Shown here piece by piece: positions 34,481 through 46,700 of a stretch of DNA of 64,000 nt. The stretch lies in NCBI GenBank assembly GCA_014773175.1, contig VXCM01001554.1:1-64000 (forward strand). The letters are read 5' to 3'. Position numbers and translations under genes: made by a program. Source of the stretch: Lucifuga dentata (lineage: Eukaryota > Chordata > Actinopteri > Ophidiiformes > Bythitidae). The notes under the pieces were generated by a model, which saw only the letters and a list, made by a program, of their open reading frames with translations, was not told the origin of the DNA and searched no databases. How positions within the stretch are numbered: the first letter of the stretch is position 1; each line of letters starts with the position of its first letter.

Positions 34481-36300
34481 TACACACATATACCAGAAAC
34501 ATTACCAGGACTATAATGATAATTGTGATACCTGCTGCTGGGGATCTGTTGGACCTTTTGACTCCCACTGTTACTGACAGGCCCGCTAATTGCAGAGGTA
34601 ACATCATCATATTGGGGATTTCAATCTGTGAGGATTGTATTAACCAACCACCGCAGACAAGCAAACACTGTGCGACAAGCGGGATCAGTTTCAAACTTAG
34701 TTCTTCATACTTCTCACTTCTTAAATTTTTACCTTCACGAAAAAAGTGATTCCATGAGTGTTGGTAGCTAAAACTGTATCTGTAATATATTTCTTGTATT
34801 AAAACAATCCCTTTATGCTTCCACATTGAGGGTTTAAATCCAGTAAAGTGTATCTTCAGTGACACAGGGCTCTTAGGTAAATTACGGCTTTCCATATGAT
34901 GTACTGTATGAAGCTATATCATAATTTGCAGTATGAAGCACTGAAATTTATTTTAAAACTTTTCACTCAGTAGCTTTGTGGATGCTGAAAGGATGGTATG
35001 GTTTGGATGAGGGGGGATGATTGGCACTTTCTCTTTCTCTATGCAAGCTGTCTGACAAACAACACAGCAGATCTTACCCTCCAGCCATCTAATTTCAGCT
35101 GTTTTCAGCTTTATTGGTGGAAAGGAGTGAGAATGGTGCATATCAAGTGGGATTTTACTGCATATTACACTGTTGCAGATGCTGATATAAGCATTTAAAC
35201 GTGACTCCAGGATCATTCAAAGGCTGAACCTCCATATTTTCTCTTGATATATAAACACGAATGAACAAGATGCCTGAGCCCTTGAATGCAGTGAAGCTAG
35301 GTAAGCTTGAAATGAACTCAACAAATTTCTCAATATTGACAGTGATGCAAAAAGTTAAAATGTAAATATTACCAGAGAGCAGTGAAAGCATTTCCAGACC
35401 TCTTCGTGTCCTTGAGGGAGAGAAATGCATCCTGGGTCTTAAATGTGATGTATTTTGATTGAGGGAGTGTGATTTACAAGTTTGTGCTGTTTTATTGACA
35501 CTCCTCCTATACTCCTGTACTATTCTCATGTTGAACCTTTGAAATGCATATGCTCATGTCATTTCTTTCAGCGTGCATTTTTCCATATTGTGAGGAAGTT
35601 CATGTACACATTAGTGTGATTGAATCCTGTTTCATAGAGCTCATTTTCTACATAACAATCACTTTCCCACTCAGCCATCAGGACCTGCATGGTAAAATAA
35701 TAGATAATTTTGCAAAACAAAAATGCACTTCCCACCTTTTTTCAACAGTGCACATTATTATAACTCACTACTCAGCAGCTACTATTTCTTTTCTCAATTT
35801 CCTTGTTGACTATCTTTAAACAATTGCTGGTTGCAGTGCCATTATTCTGTACCTTTAAACTGTTCAAGACCAACTGAGACTAGAAATGTTTTTATTTTTG
35901 CCTTCACATCAATTAAACAAGCAAATAATTGTAAAGAGGACTGGACATGCAAATTTCTTACTAAAATGAATGATTTTGAGTTTAAGACAACTGGTTAAAT
36001 CTGGTTAGAAAAGCTTTCTGATACTGAGCGAAGATCCAGTGGTATATCCTGGCATTTCTCTAATGTTCTTCTCACTAGATCATTCATTCATTTAAATATG
36101 GTAGCTATGGTAACGATTTTACTACTTACTTAACTAGTTATCTTTGAAAACATAAAAAAAGGTTTGTAGAAATGTGATTAAGACAAAAGTCATACATAAA
36201 ATTAATACAGGAGCAGTACAATTTCACAGTGGTAACTTTTGAAAATTAAAGATTTGTAACTGCTTGATGTGGCTTTTTTGTTTTTTGTGTGGTTACTGAC

Positions 36301-36303
<3 letters not shown>

Positions 36304-36357
<54 letters not shown>
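36304..36357. repeat. (CA)27 microsatellite
   Basis: An uninterrupted CA array of about 54 bp, about 50 bp upstream of MITE copy D. Confidence 0.97.
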
Positions 36358-36359
<2 letters not shown>

Positions 36360-36406
36360 ATGAATGCTATGTGTATTGGAAGAACCTTTTTCCAGCAATA
36401 CTTGTC

Positions 36407-36984
36407 TTAAAGGACTATACCAGCTATTTTGCATGTTTGAGCCTAATATATTCAATTTTCATAACGTTACTGACAATCATTTCCCAAAGTATGCTACTGG
36501 AACGGTGAATTAATTTTTTTTTCTAACTTCCAGACCACCACTGGTTTCAGTTCATTCTGGTACGCTATTAAAATCAACTTGTTGATACTTGAAATGTTCT
36601 TGGGATAGGTTTGCGAACAAGATGTGTATTCAGGTTTTTTTCGAAGCTTCATAATTTTTGCATTTAAGCGCAATAAAAAAGTGCAGAGTGAATGTGTATC
36701 TCCACCGGGGAGTATAGTCCCAAAAGAAGACCTGCGTTTATCAAAAAAATTTAAATGACTGTGACTTCATAAGGCTTCATAAGGCTTTTACCAGGCAAAA
36801 CATCTTGATTTTTAAGGTGGGTGTATCATTTGAATATTTGATTTTAAGGTTAAAAATTTTGCAAAATATCAGGAAAGCTGAAATATGGTTTTATCATTTG
36901 GGAAATGGTTGTCAGTAACGTAACATGTATGAAAATTGAATATATTAGGCTCAAACATGCAATATGGCCGGTATGGTCCTTTAA
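36407..36984 (+). mobile_element. TTAA MITE family, copy D (full length, 578 bp)
   Basis: This is the best-preserved copy. It begins TTAAAGGACTATACCAG and ends CCGGTATGGTCCTTTAA. The first and last 80-90 bp are inverted copies of each other, sharing GCATGTTTGAGCCTAATATA and, further in, CGTTACTGACAA. There is no open frame of transposase type, so it would depend on a transposase in trans. Confidence 0.85.
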
Positions 36985-37559
36985 GTCAAGTGTCTTTCAT
37001 TAACTCAACATTATTAGATTCTGAATCATTAGTTTGACTTACAGTGAGGATTTTTATTTTTACAACTGACACAGGTTTACATACGAATTTTGCTTACCTT
37101 AAAATCTAAACTGAACCCACATACATGCTCCTCTGATTTGCCTCCAACAGCGTGGGAGCATGCTGAGATCACAGAGGTTCACAGTGAACCCCTGCAACCA
37201 CAGAGGAGAAAAACAATAGCTGTCACTCTGCAAGTATTTCTGAGTATCATGCGTGATAATTACAACGCTACATTTATATATTAATTCTTCACCTCCATGC
37301 ATATCTCCACCAAGGTGGTAAAAACATGGATGCCAATGGAATTGTTTTATTCGAGCAAAAGAAGTTTAACAGGTTTAACCAAATAGATTTATCCCAATTT
37401 ATTGGTAATCTGATTGGTTAACATGGATACTATGCTTGAAATCAAATTTGGGAGTGTTAGCACAATTTGCGACTTAATTAGCAATTTTATTTTGTTCTTC
37501 CTATGTATTACAGTTCTTATTGCAAACCGGAAAACGTGTCACATATGTTACTAATCGGG

Positions 37560-37656
37560 TGATTCATCATCGCAAACATACACGATCTGTGCTACAACTC
37601 TCCTGACAGCTAGCAAGCAACTCCACCACTCCGTGAGGTGTCTGGTCCGTTCACAA
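37560..37656 (+). promoter_or_regulatory. rabgap1l: probable rabgap1l non-coding first exon / promoter region
   Basis: CpG-containing sequence ends in a consensus donor (TTCACAA|GTAAGT, exon end 37656), followed by a further CpG-bearing block to about 38170. The first translated rabgap1l exon (acceptor at 43065-43066) has a 104 nt 5'UTR leader, so an upstream exon is required. This is the best candidate by position. The left boundary is a guess. Confidence 0.4.
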
Positions 37657-40600
37657 GTAAGTTGACAGCTTTTTATTCGGCACCTTTGTGTATTTTAGTG
37701 CTACACATAGATTCAGAGAAAAGAGAGATGTTGTTTTCATTTTTTCTTTCTCGTTGCTTTGCTCCAGAGTCGGGTGGGGTGTAGCTGAGTGAAGTCACTC
37801 TAACTGTTTCGGACATGGAGTTAGCGTTAGCCAAACTTAGCTTAGTTCGCAGGACTAGCCTGGCTTGTATACTTCCTGTTTACCATGCTTTCGCCTGTTT
37901 GGAGAGCTAGCCGTTTTCCTGCAGGTCGGAGCTTCTGTTTTAGATCCATTCTGGTGTGTGACAAGCGTGGCAACGGCGAGGAAACTTTCGTGACTGTACG
38001 GGCTAAGTTAGCTTTGAAGCTAGCTTCTTGTCTTCCTGTGTGTGTTCTGTGCGTTAGCTGCTGTGAGGAGCCTGCAGGTCTCAGTGCTTTCTTCCAGTCC
38101 GTTTTACGGTGTACCGTGGGTCTATTTGGTGACTGTGAAAAGCCATTTTTCTTCTCCGACAGAATGGCTAGCCAAGTGAATTTAACCTATTGCTTATTGG
38201 TTGAACAGCTGTTTTTAAAGGACAAGCTGCCACCAATCGCTAGCCTGATGCTGATGCTGGGACAAGCTGATCTGCTCCAGGCCTGCAGACACCACAGTCA
38301 ACAGTTATTATGCTGCAGCCAGGAAAACTGGGCAAATCTCCCTAAGACAAAAACTACATTGCACTATTCCATTGTCTGTGGACAGAGAAGACACTATGTT
38401 CAAACACAGACAGCTGAGTCAGCCTGTAGAAAGGGCTATCACACACTTTATTTCTTGTGAAGATTGAATGTTTTCAATGTGAACAGAAAAATTAAGTGTG
38501 TAGTGTTTTAGGATGCTGCATAGTAAATGTTGCGAAACTGAGAGAAAGAATAGTCTCCATTTCATTTTTTATCAACAGGTTCTGCATAAACCCAGGTCTA
38601 TTATGGCCAGCCAGCCAAAACCATGTCCCATGTTTTATCATAGGGCGGTTACCATGATGTCCATGTATAGAATAAGCTGTGATCTTTAACACATTGCTGG
38701 ACAACTGTTAAATAGTGTATAGTGTAACAGATCAATGAAAACTATATTAATATAACGTTCTTTTGCCTGCAGTGACTTCTGATTCACAATATACTAAGTA
38801 AATATCTGGGATAGACTTCAGCTCCCACACAGGATAAGCAGGTACAGAGAATGAATGGAACTGGAACTAAAGGGAACTGATTGAACAAGTGGCGCTGCTA
38901 AGTGGTGGAATCCCCAGAAGACAAAAACTCTCTTGTTGTCTTAATGCTTTTTTTTTTTTTTTTTTTTTTTAAACTTGTTGTAGAGGATGTGCTGGTACAA
39001 TGTTGGCTCTGTTCAGTGTGATTTTGCCTTATAATGTTCTGCTAATGGAAGGCAGGAATGTAGCTGTAGCTTCAGACATGTTCTTCACAGGAAGGCCAGC
39101 AAGATCATAAAGCAACTCCACCCAGAGGCAGCTGAGAGTCAGTCATGGAGCCTTCATTATATCCAGAGGAGACATCATGCTCGGGAACATTGTTTCACAG
39201 ATTGGAAAAATACAGATTATACACTTTAAATATAAGTTGGGTAGGTCAGCCTTTTTTGTCCGTAGGCTGCAAATCTCAGTCATCTCAAAAATTACCAAGA
39301 CACTTTGACAAAACTTTTCCTAGATTTAGTTTATGCATATAAGCACGTGGAGATACAAAGCAAGCATTCCATATTTTAATAGCTACTTTGGGAACTCTGG
39401 CACTTATCGTAATTAGCTGCTCTTGTTGCTTTGTCCTCATGGTTGCATGACCTCATTTACTTTAAACTGTGGTGAAAAGTGTTCTCTCATGGAGCAGGAA
39501 ACACGACAGCTTTTGAAATAAAACTTTGGTGAAAACTGGGATTTAACAGATTTGTTCCTTCTTTGTTCTGCAGGTTTTTGTTTTTTTTTTTTGTCAAAGA
39601 ATGCAAACATGAGAACAATCAAGCTGATGTACATGTAACAGCACCACAAAACAAGTCAGCCCATGTACACATGATGTCATGTAGCTGGTGATGTGTCCTT
39701 GTCTGCGGTGGATGGGTGGATGTTGTGCTGCCTGTCTTCACCACAGGCCGCTCAGAGTTTCCATACAGGCAGCAGTTAGGTAGCAAGGTTGCCAACTGGG
39801 ACCGGACTGGAGTGACTGGTAATGACTGCCAACAAATTTGCCACCATATTTATAGCTTAACTTGTGGCTTAAAGAGATGGACAGTTCAGCAATACATGGA
39901 CAGTGAGAGTGAGAGATACTAGAAGCAGTCTGTCCTGGATAAATACTGTTGTATATAATTACAGGATTTGAAATGATCAGTCAGCAACTTATAGATGTCA
40001 GTAAAGCAAGTATGTCATGGACAATTCAGTTGCATAGTAGCTTTTAACATCATTTTTGCAGTTGGCTGATAGGAATGTATTTCATCTTCAGCTCAAATAC
40101 CAACAACCAGTTTAGCAGGATCTTTATCTTATTTATCTGTACTGACTGTAGTATGATAGCTACCACAGCATTATTTTTATGGACATGGGAAACAAGCAAA
40201 CATTAGAGACTTTTGCTGTTTGATTTCATGTTGGGAATACTACTGCTGTTTTCCTTGACAAAAGCAGTGGCTTTAAACTGGACTGGTGCCCACTGCTCAT
40301 CAGTTAGGATGAGTTAAAAACAGGATTCAAAAGACCTAACACGATTAAAAAGAGCAACATAGCATCTAATTTCCCAGCGTGCCTCTTGCCATCTGTGTTT
40401 CTGATCTGATTCTCTTCTGATCGGAGCTCCTTGTGTAAGTGAATCAGTGGGAGTGTTTACTTTTGTGTTCACTATGCTCTGTGTAATTGAATAAGTGTGA
40501 CTGCAGCACATGACTCTGTCGCTTTCCTCGTGTGTGTGTAGTGTGTGTGCATAATTTGCTGGGTATAATTGTGTTGAATGCCTGTTGTAAGCATACATTC

Positions 40601-43066
40601 CTTTGACTGTGTGGATGAATGCCCCCTTTATCAGTTCGCTTTTTACTATGTTTGCTTGTGTGGTTGTTACTTCGTAAAAGACCATTATATATATGCAGGC
40701 ATGTTTTTAACTTATATTAGTTTATGTGTGTGTGTGTGTGTGTGTAAATGTGTGTCTGCTCCTCTACATTGATAACTCTGAGTAACTCTGACCTCAGTAG
40801 TTTGGCAGCTGCTTGGACTGATCAACATTAAGTACTCGCATTATTGTGAATATTGCAGATGTGATGTAAATGATAGTGCAGTATACAGACACCGACATTT
40901 ATAGTATATATGAAAATATATTTATGAAGTTGAACTTGGTCTGTGAAAATGAAACCGTTGCCTCTGAATCAGGACTTTCAAGTTTCACTTTACTGTTGCT
41001 GAGCAGAACATTCCTTCGCTAAACGATACCCTTCAACTTTTTTTTTAATGAAAAAGAACTGAACACATTTGAATGTTGTCTTTCATGATGTCTGAACTCC
41101 AGTCTTAAGTCTTAGTAGCACAGTGGAGAGCTCTGCCATGTGCAGAAGTCTGGTGTCTGTATTCATTATGCAGTGTTTCCCATACATAGGCTTTACTTGG
41201 GCGGCCCACCTAGGTAAATGAAGACCAGCCCAGGTTTCATGGGACGATCTTAAAAAAAAAAAAAAAAANTTAAAAAAAAAAAAAAAAATGATTATTATAC
41301 AGTATATTATATCATTATTTCTAATTTTAAAATATATGTATGAACCTCCATGTTTCTCACCAAAGTTTGCTTCTGCTGTTAATTAGTTTCTTTAGTTTTC
41401 CTTTAAAACCCCACTGAGGTCGAATGAAAACCAGTAGTATACAGCCTGTAGCAGCCATTTTCAACATCTGAGTGTTTTTTGCTTTTTTCTTTGCAGTTTT
41501 AAAGCCAAATATCTATGTTAAACTTTTGTTGGGATCTTCTACTGAACAGTTATCCATTTTGGATTGGGGGGGGGGGGGNGGGGGGGGGGGGAGATTTTGA
41601 GAGAAGAATAGGATGGTATATGTGTGTGTGGAGGAGAAGGGAGGGCACCACCACAAGTAAATTTTCAACCTGTAGGAAACACTGACGGTTAAAGTAATGC
41701 ACAACATCACACCAAACAACCACTAAACGTGAACATACATGATGCTGTGGATCCACTTTTCCATTTGCTATGAAAGTCACGACAGACAGGCTGGTGGAAA
41801 TGTGGTGTTTGCTGACTTCATTTGTGTATTTATTATGACATATTTTGATTAAAAAAAAAACAAAAAAAACAAAAACAATAATTGTTCCAGCCTATAAATG
41901 GATCTGTGAATTGATGAATTTCTGTGTTTTGCTTCAGGCCGTATCTCTGATTAGACTATAGTGACATTTTTTTAATCAGCCTGGAAACAGTTTTGTCATC
42001 TTGCCTCAGAGACGTCAGGGCCAAGGTTCTCGCTCTGATTTTGTCTGCCAGCAGCCACATCATCTCAGGCATGTTGGCTTTAACCAAAGTGTTCTACTGG
42101 TATACAGTGAATAGGAACAGCAGTGACGAGGCTGTCAGCTATTTCTGTCACCCCTAGATTGGACAGGAAAAATTGTTTTCTTCACATCAGTTACATAATC
42201 AGGTTAGTGTGAAAACTTGACCCAGCACTTATACCCTTTAAATAAGCAAAGTTAGTTTTTTTTGTTTGGTAGTTGTACTGGCTATTTTAAAACGCTACAC
42301 TTCCATGCTTGTCCTGAAAATGTCTGTTTTAATGGCCAGTTGTGATCAACTGGCAGATTGATCGCACCACCCATCACTGGCCTTTATCAGCTAAAAGTTG
42401 TTGATGTTTGCATGTTTTTGTCACCTCACATCCATGTTCAGGAGGATTTGCAGCTTTCTTACCATGTTTGGCCGTCAGCTTCAGCCTAGGAGACAGTGCG
42501 ACAGGTTTTAAAAATGAGGGATCTGGAGGAGAGTCACTCCTTTATGTCATATGAGCATTTTTACAGATCATGCTACGCAAATTTACAGAGTACATCTTGG
42601 CTGGTGTAGTAGCTCAATTTGCAGACAGTTTTGCTTTATATTTCATTTTTCACATATGTAGCCTTACTTGGAAGCTGCCGATGGTGGCAAAAACTCCTTA
42701 TGTGGTCGTATTTTTATATTGAAAAGTGACACAGGAAGTTTAAGATTTTAACTATGTAATTCTTTCACTGTGTTTCTCTAAATTTGTAGGAGCTTCCATT
42801 AGAATGCTCACCCGACTTGTTGCACATGCCACCATGTGTATTGATAAATGTATTGTATCGGCTGTCTGTGTAAATTGATGCAGTGCACACTGTATAATTT
42901 TCTGAAGCTGGGATTTCTTTAGTAGTGTACGTTGTCGTTTTAATGAATCTGCACGGAGTGAGTTTGCACAAAATGCATTTGAGGCATCATTTCTTCTCCG
43001 TGAAGCTGGGTAGTAAAATTGATTGAACTCTCTTAACATGTTAGCTGTTTTTTTGTGTGCATGCAG
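37657..43066 (+). other. rabgap1l: rabgap1l first intron (probable)
   Basis: About 5.4 kb with a 191-codon open frame of doubtful meaning (37885-38460), a poly(T) run near 38949, a hAT-like element (41171-41684), and nothing else recognisable. Confidence 0.45.
41171..41684. mobile_element. hAT-like element remnant
   Basis: The left end is CAGTGTTTCCCATACATAGG and the right end is the inverted CCTGTAGGAAACACTG. Both match the CAGTGTTTCCY termini of fish hAT elements. About 514 bp remain with no transposase frame. Inside are a poly(A) run with an N (41269) and a poly(G) run with an N (41579). I see no 8 bp target duplication. Confidence 0.6.
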
Positions 43067-43722
43067 AACTGGAAGCTGCGTCCTAACAGAGCTGGACGGA
43101 CAGGAGAGGAAAGGGGAGCGCTTTAACGTTGGTCTCCCCAGCCGGCCCTGAGTGAACAAGCCAGCCAGCCATGGATGACAGCTCCTCGCTGGGCAAAGTC
43201 AGCAGCTCCACCGAGTCTGTGGCCACTGTCACCAGTGAGGAGTTTGTTCTCGTGCAGTCCAGTGCTGCTGGATCGCCACCAGCTTCAGAGGGCAAGCCGA
43301 GACTCAAGGTCAGAACCACATGTGACTTTTGTGCTCGATGTAAATGGTACAATGTGTAATATTCACACACCTCCATGTACAAATATTCAAGTCACCTGTA
43401 GAAGTCATCCTTACTCAAATGATTCCACTTGTGTATCAGTTTGTTTAATTATTTTAATCAAAGTAGTTTTTCAGTCAGTTATTTGTCTTCTGTGTATCTG
43501 TTTCTTCATTCTTTTTTTGTTTTTGGTTCTTTCTCCCACTTTTTACTTTTCTATCTTTTCTTCTCTTCCCTCAGATGTCATGCAATGGGAGTGAGCAGCT
43601 CGAGAAAGCTATGGAGGAGTTGTTGGATGATGATGAGGAGGTGATGGAGGAGAAGAGCAGCATGGAGGAAATGGAAAAACAGAAGGACCCAGAGAGCCAA
43701 GTCCAAGACTCTCAACCTCCAG
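43067..43722 (+). CDS. rabgap1l: rabgap1l start exon and second exon
   Basis: The exon from 43067 has 104 nt of leader, then [20 protein letters not shown] and SEEFVLVQ, the conserved N-terminus of the RABGAP1/RABGAP1L family. The second exon 43575-43722 encodes [19 protein letters not shown] and a very acidic Glu/Met/Lys run, ending phase 1. ATG is also the first codon of the second exon, so an alternative transcript could start there, but this is not required. Confidence 0.9.
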
Positions 43723-46700
43723 GTAGACTTCTGGATCTATCAGATTCATTTACTGTGTCATTGTGTGTGCTTATGGTTTATTAGTGTTCTTACACAATAG
43801 TGATTAAGATAAACAGTTTCTAACTGCTTCTAACTTCTAGTTGTAGTTGGGAAAGGTGGAATAAATATACTCGAATTAACAGAATTTATTGGTGGGTTAT
43901 CGGAGCTCCGCTGATCTGTGTCCATCTTGTTCGGCACCCACATGACTCCCCTCATGGTTTATTAGTGTTTGACCAATTGTAGTTTGTACAGTTATTTATG
44001 TGATTTTATTCTCTCCTGGCAAACATTGGGATCATTTTAATTTTGGATCAAATCTGCTGTGGTTCTGGCTTTTTTTTTTTTTTTTTTTTCCAAGTGAGAC
44101 ATAAAAGTTTAGAACTCTCAGCGACATGAATACCAGACCTACTTGTCTGAATTGTTTCAATGCACTCTTCCAATTGGAGAACATAAACCCCAGGACCTTC
44201 AACACAAGATTCAATTTTGCTGCCCTCACAATGGTTGAACTTGATCTACTTTAATATCAGGACTGCATTTGGTGACATCATGCGGTCACTTTAATTTCAC
44301 ATGTTCTGTCAGAGGAGGTTTTTATTGGTTTACTGCACTACTGCTCAGTAAACCAAGATGGAATGTTTAACATGGGGTAGAATAAGGGCCATCAAGCAGT
44401 GGAAGTCCAGCTGTTGTCCCCATTGTTCTGCTTCCTGTTTTTAAGTGTGAAAGTTCCAGGTAGATATAGCCCTTTAACTTCCTGTTTCATTCTTGCTTTC
44501 CATTTCTTTATTTTACTAGTTTCTGGTTGTGTTTTCTCTATGTTGCTTGTATCTCTCTCTCTCTCTCCTTAGTGGGTCTGTTGTACAGCGTCACACTGTA
44601 GAGTATGAAAATCCAAGAGACTGGCTAAATGAGCTGAAAAAATTAACTTTGAAGTAACAAAGGCCATGGGCTTTTACTGAAAATGTTTGTAAAAGGGAAA
44701 TCACAACTAGGCCATTAACGCCGTGTGTCTAGCTTGGTTTGCAGATATAATGAGCTGTGTTGCTTGAAGGAAAAGGTAGCATTTATTATCCAAAGTAAAT
44801 CGAACAAATCTTAAGCGACTGATTTAGCAAACAACATGACATCTCGGCTATCACATACTGTCTGTCCATCGACAGAGGTGTTGACATGTCCGGCTGTGTT
44901 CAGCCCCACGGTGCCAGAGGAGGACAGTGTCCAGTTCAGCAAGTTGTCCTACTTGGGCTGTACGTGGGTCAAAGCACCCCGCAATGAGGCTGAGGCTCAG
45001 AGGGCCATGGCCACCCTACGGGCTGAGAGTGCCATCCCCATCCCCATCACTCTGCATGTCCCTAATGGACCAGATGGATCTGTCAGGTTAGCCACGCGCT
45101 AAGAAAGAGACTATCTGAGAAAAGTATACACTGGATCAAATATAAGCCTTTAATGACAGGAAACATGTGTTTCTTGAACATCAACCTATAATTTAAATAC
45201 TGTCAATTTACAGTCTGAGATATGCATGATTACGGCATTACAATTTTCATGCATGTAATAATGTGATGACTTCCACTCTAGCAAATGGATTTTGATCATA
45301 TAGTTGAGAAAATCAACACACAACTGTTGTGGTGGAGTTGAACAGAGGAGGTAGCTACAAAGACTGAGCCTGTACATTACTGTGTGTTTGATAAAGCAGA
45401 CACAGATGATTGGGTTTCTGATAGAGTGAGTCAATTAATTGCTATACTGGTTATAGATTATGACAAATAACCTACTTTTACTGGTTCTGATCACCACTGA
45501 AGCCTGTTATCCTGCAGATGGAATGAAATTACAAACAGATTGGGTGTGAAATGAGTTAAATAGGAGAAAAAGTCATCTCAAGTCATCTTAGGGAACAAAA
45601 AATGTTTGCTATACCATAGAGGAAATGAGACATGGCTTTTTAGGAACATGTTGTTCATGTTGACATAGACTGATATGCTCAGTGATGGCAAATAGTGATT
45701 ATAACCCACTCCTGACTGTTATATAAATTTGACTAAGTACAATGTTTAAGTACCATTTATAGAGACCAATACCTTATCTTATGTAACCTAATGTTAAATA
45801 ACTTTGTTGTCACAAGGATTGTGGACCAGGCCACGGGTACAGAGATCGCCTCCTTCCCCATCTACAAGGTTTTGTTCTGCGCTCGTGGTCAGGAGGGTTC
45901 GATGGAAAGTGACTGTTTTTCCTTCACTGAGAGCTACCGCAGCTCCGAGGACTTTCAGATTCATGTCTTCTCCTGCCACATCAAAGAGGCTGTGAGTTAA
46001 GCAGGCTACATCCACACAGTGGCTAAATACTGTTTTCATCCTGTATGGAGTAACAAGTATACCTCAGAAATGCACTGAACACCAGAATGATTCAGGTTTT
46101 GACTCTCAATTTTGAAACACTTTCTCATGTTGTGAAATTATATTACAAAAGTAGTGGATAGAAGGAGAGTTGTTGGGGTCAAAACAGGAGACAGAATTGG
46201 TGATTTACATTTTGTAGTATTTGGATGAGGGTTAACCCAAATGTTACCTTTCATACTTATTTAAAATCATACATTTAGTAACAAGGAAGAAAATATGACA
46301 CTACTGTCTGTGGCAGATGTCATTGTCAGCCATCATGAAACTGGGGGAGGGGAGCGACTTCCTGTGCAGTGTCTGCTTTAGTATTATGTACAAGAATTAC
46401 ATTGCACAATACAAAACACTCCCACAAGCAGTGTGGTTTTTGTCTGTTGTGTATTCCGTCTCCGTGTGATACAGATGGGCAGATGAAACTGACTACAGAC
46501 TTTAGACTGCAATACTCATAATACTTCCTGTGTGTGGGAACAAAAATAATCCAGGAACATGATGATATCAGTATTTTTTAGCTTCAGGCTTCACTTAAAG
46601 AACAGTTATTTAAATCTAGTTTTTATGTGAAGTATGTATAGTGATGTAAAAATAGAGCTGACAGAGTTTTACATTGAAAGCAGTGACACTGGTAAGCCAG

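Larger units (their letters stand above)
34425..37560. other. fam163a 3'UTR and intergenic stretch before rabgap1l
   Basis: The region starts with the 3'UTR, which opens with a (TC)n array containing an N at 34446. No polyadenylation signal stands out. It then holds a (CA)n microsatellite (36304-36357) directly followed by MITE copy D (36407-36984). The rest is AT-rich, with no gene seen. The spacing between the fam163a stop and the rabgap1l upstream exon is only about 3 kb. Confidence 0.6.
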
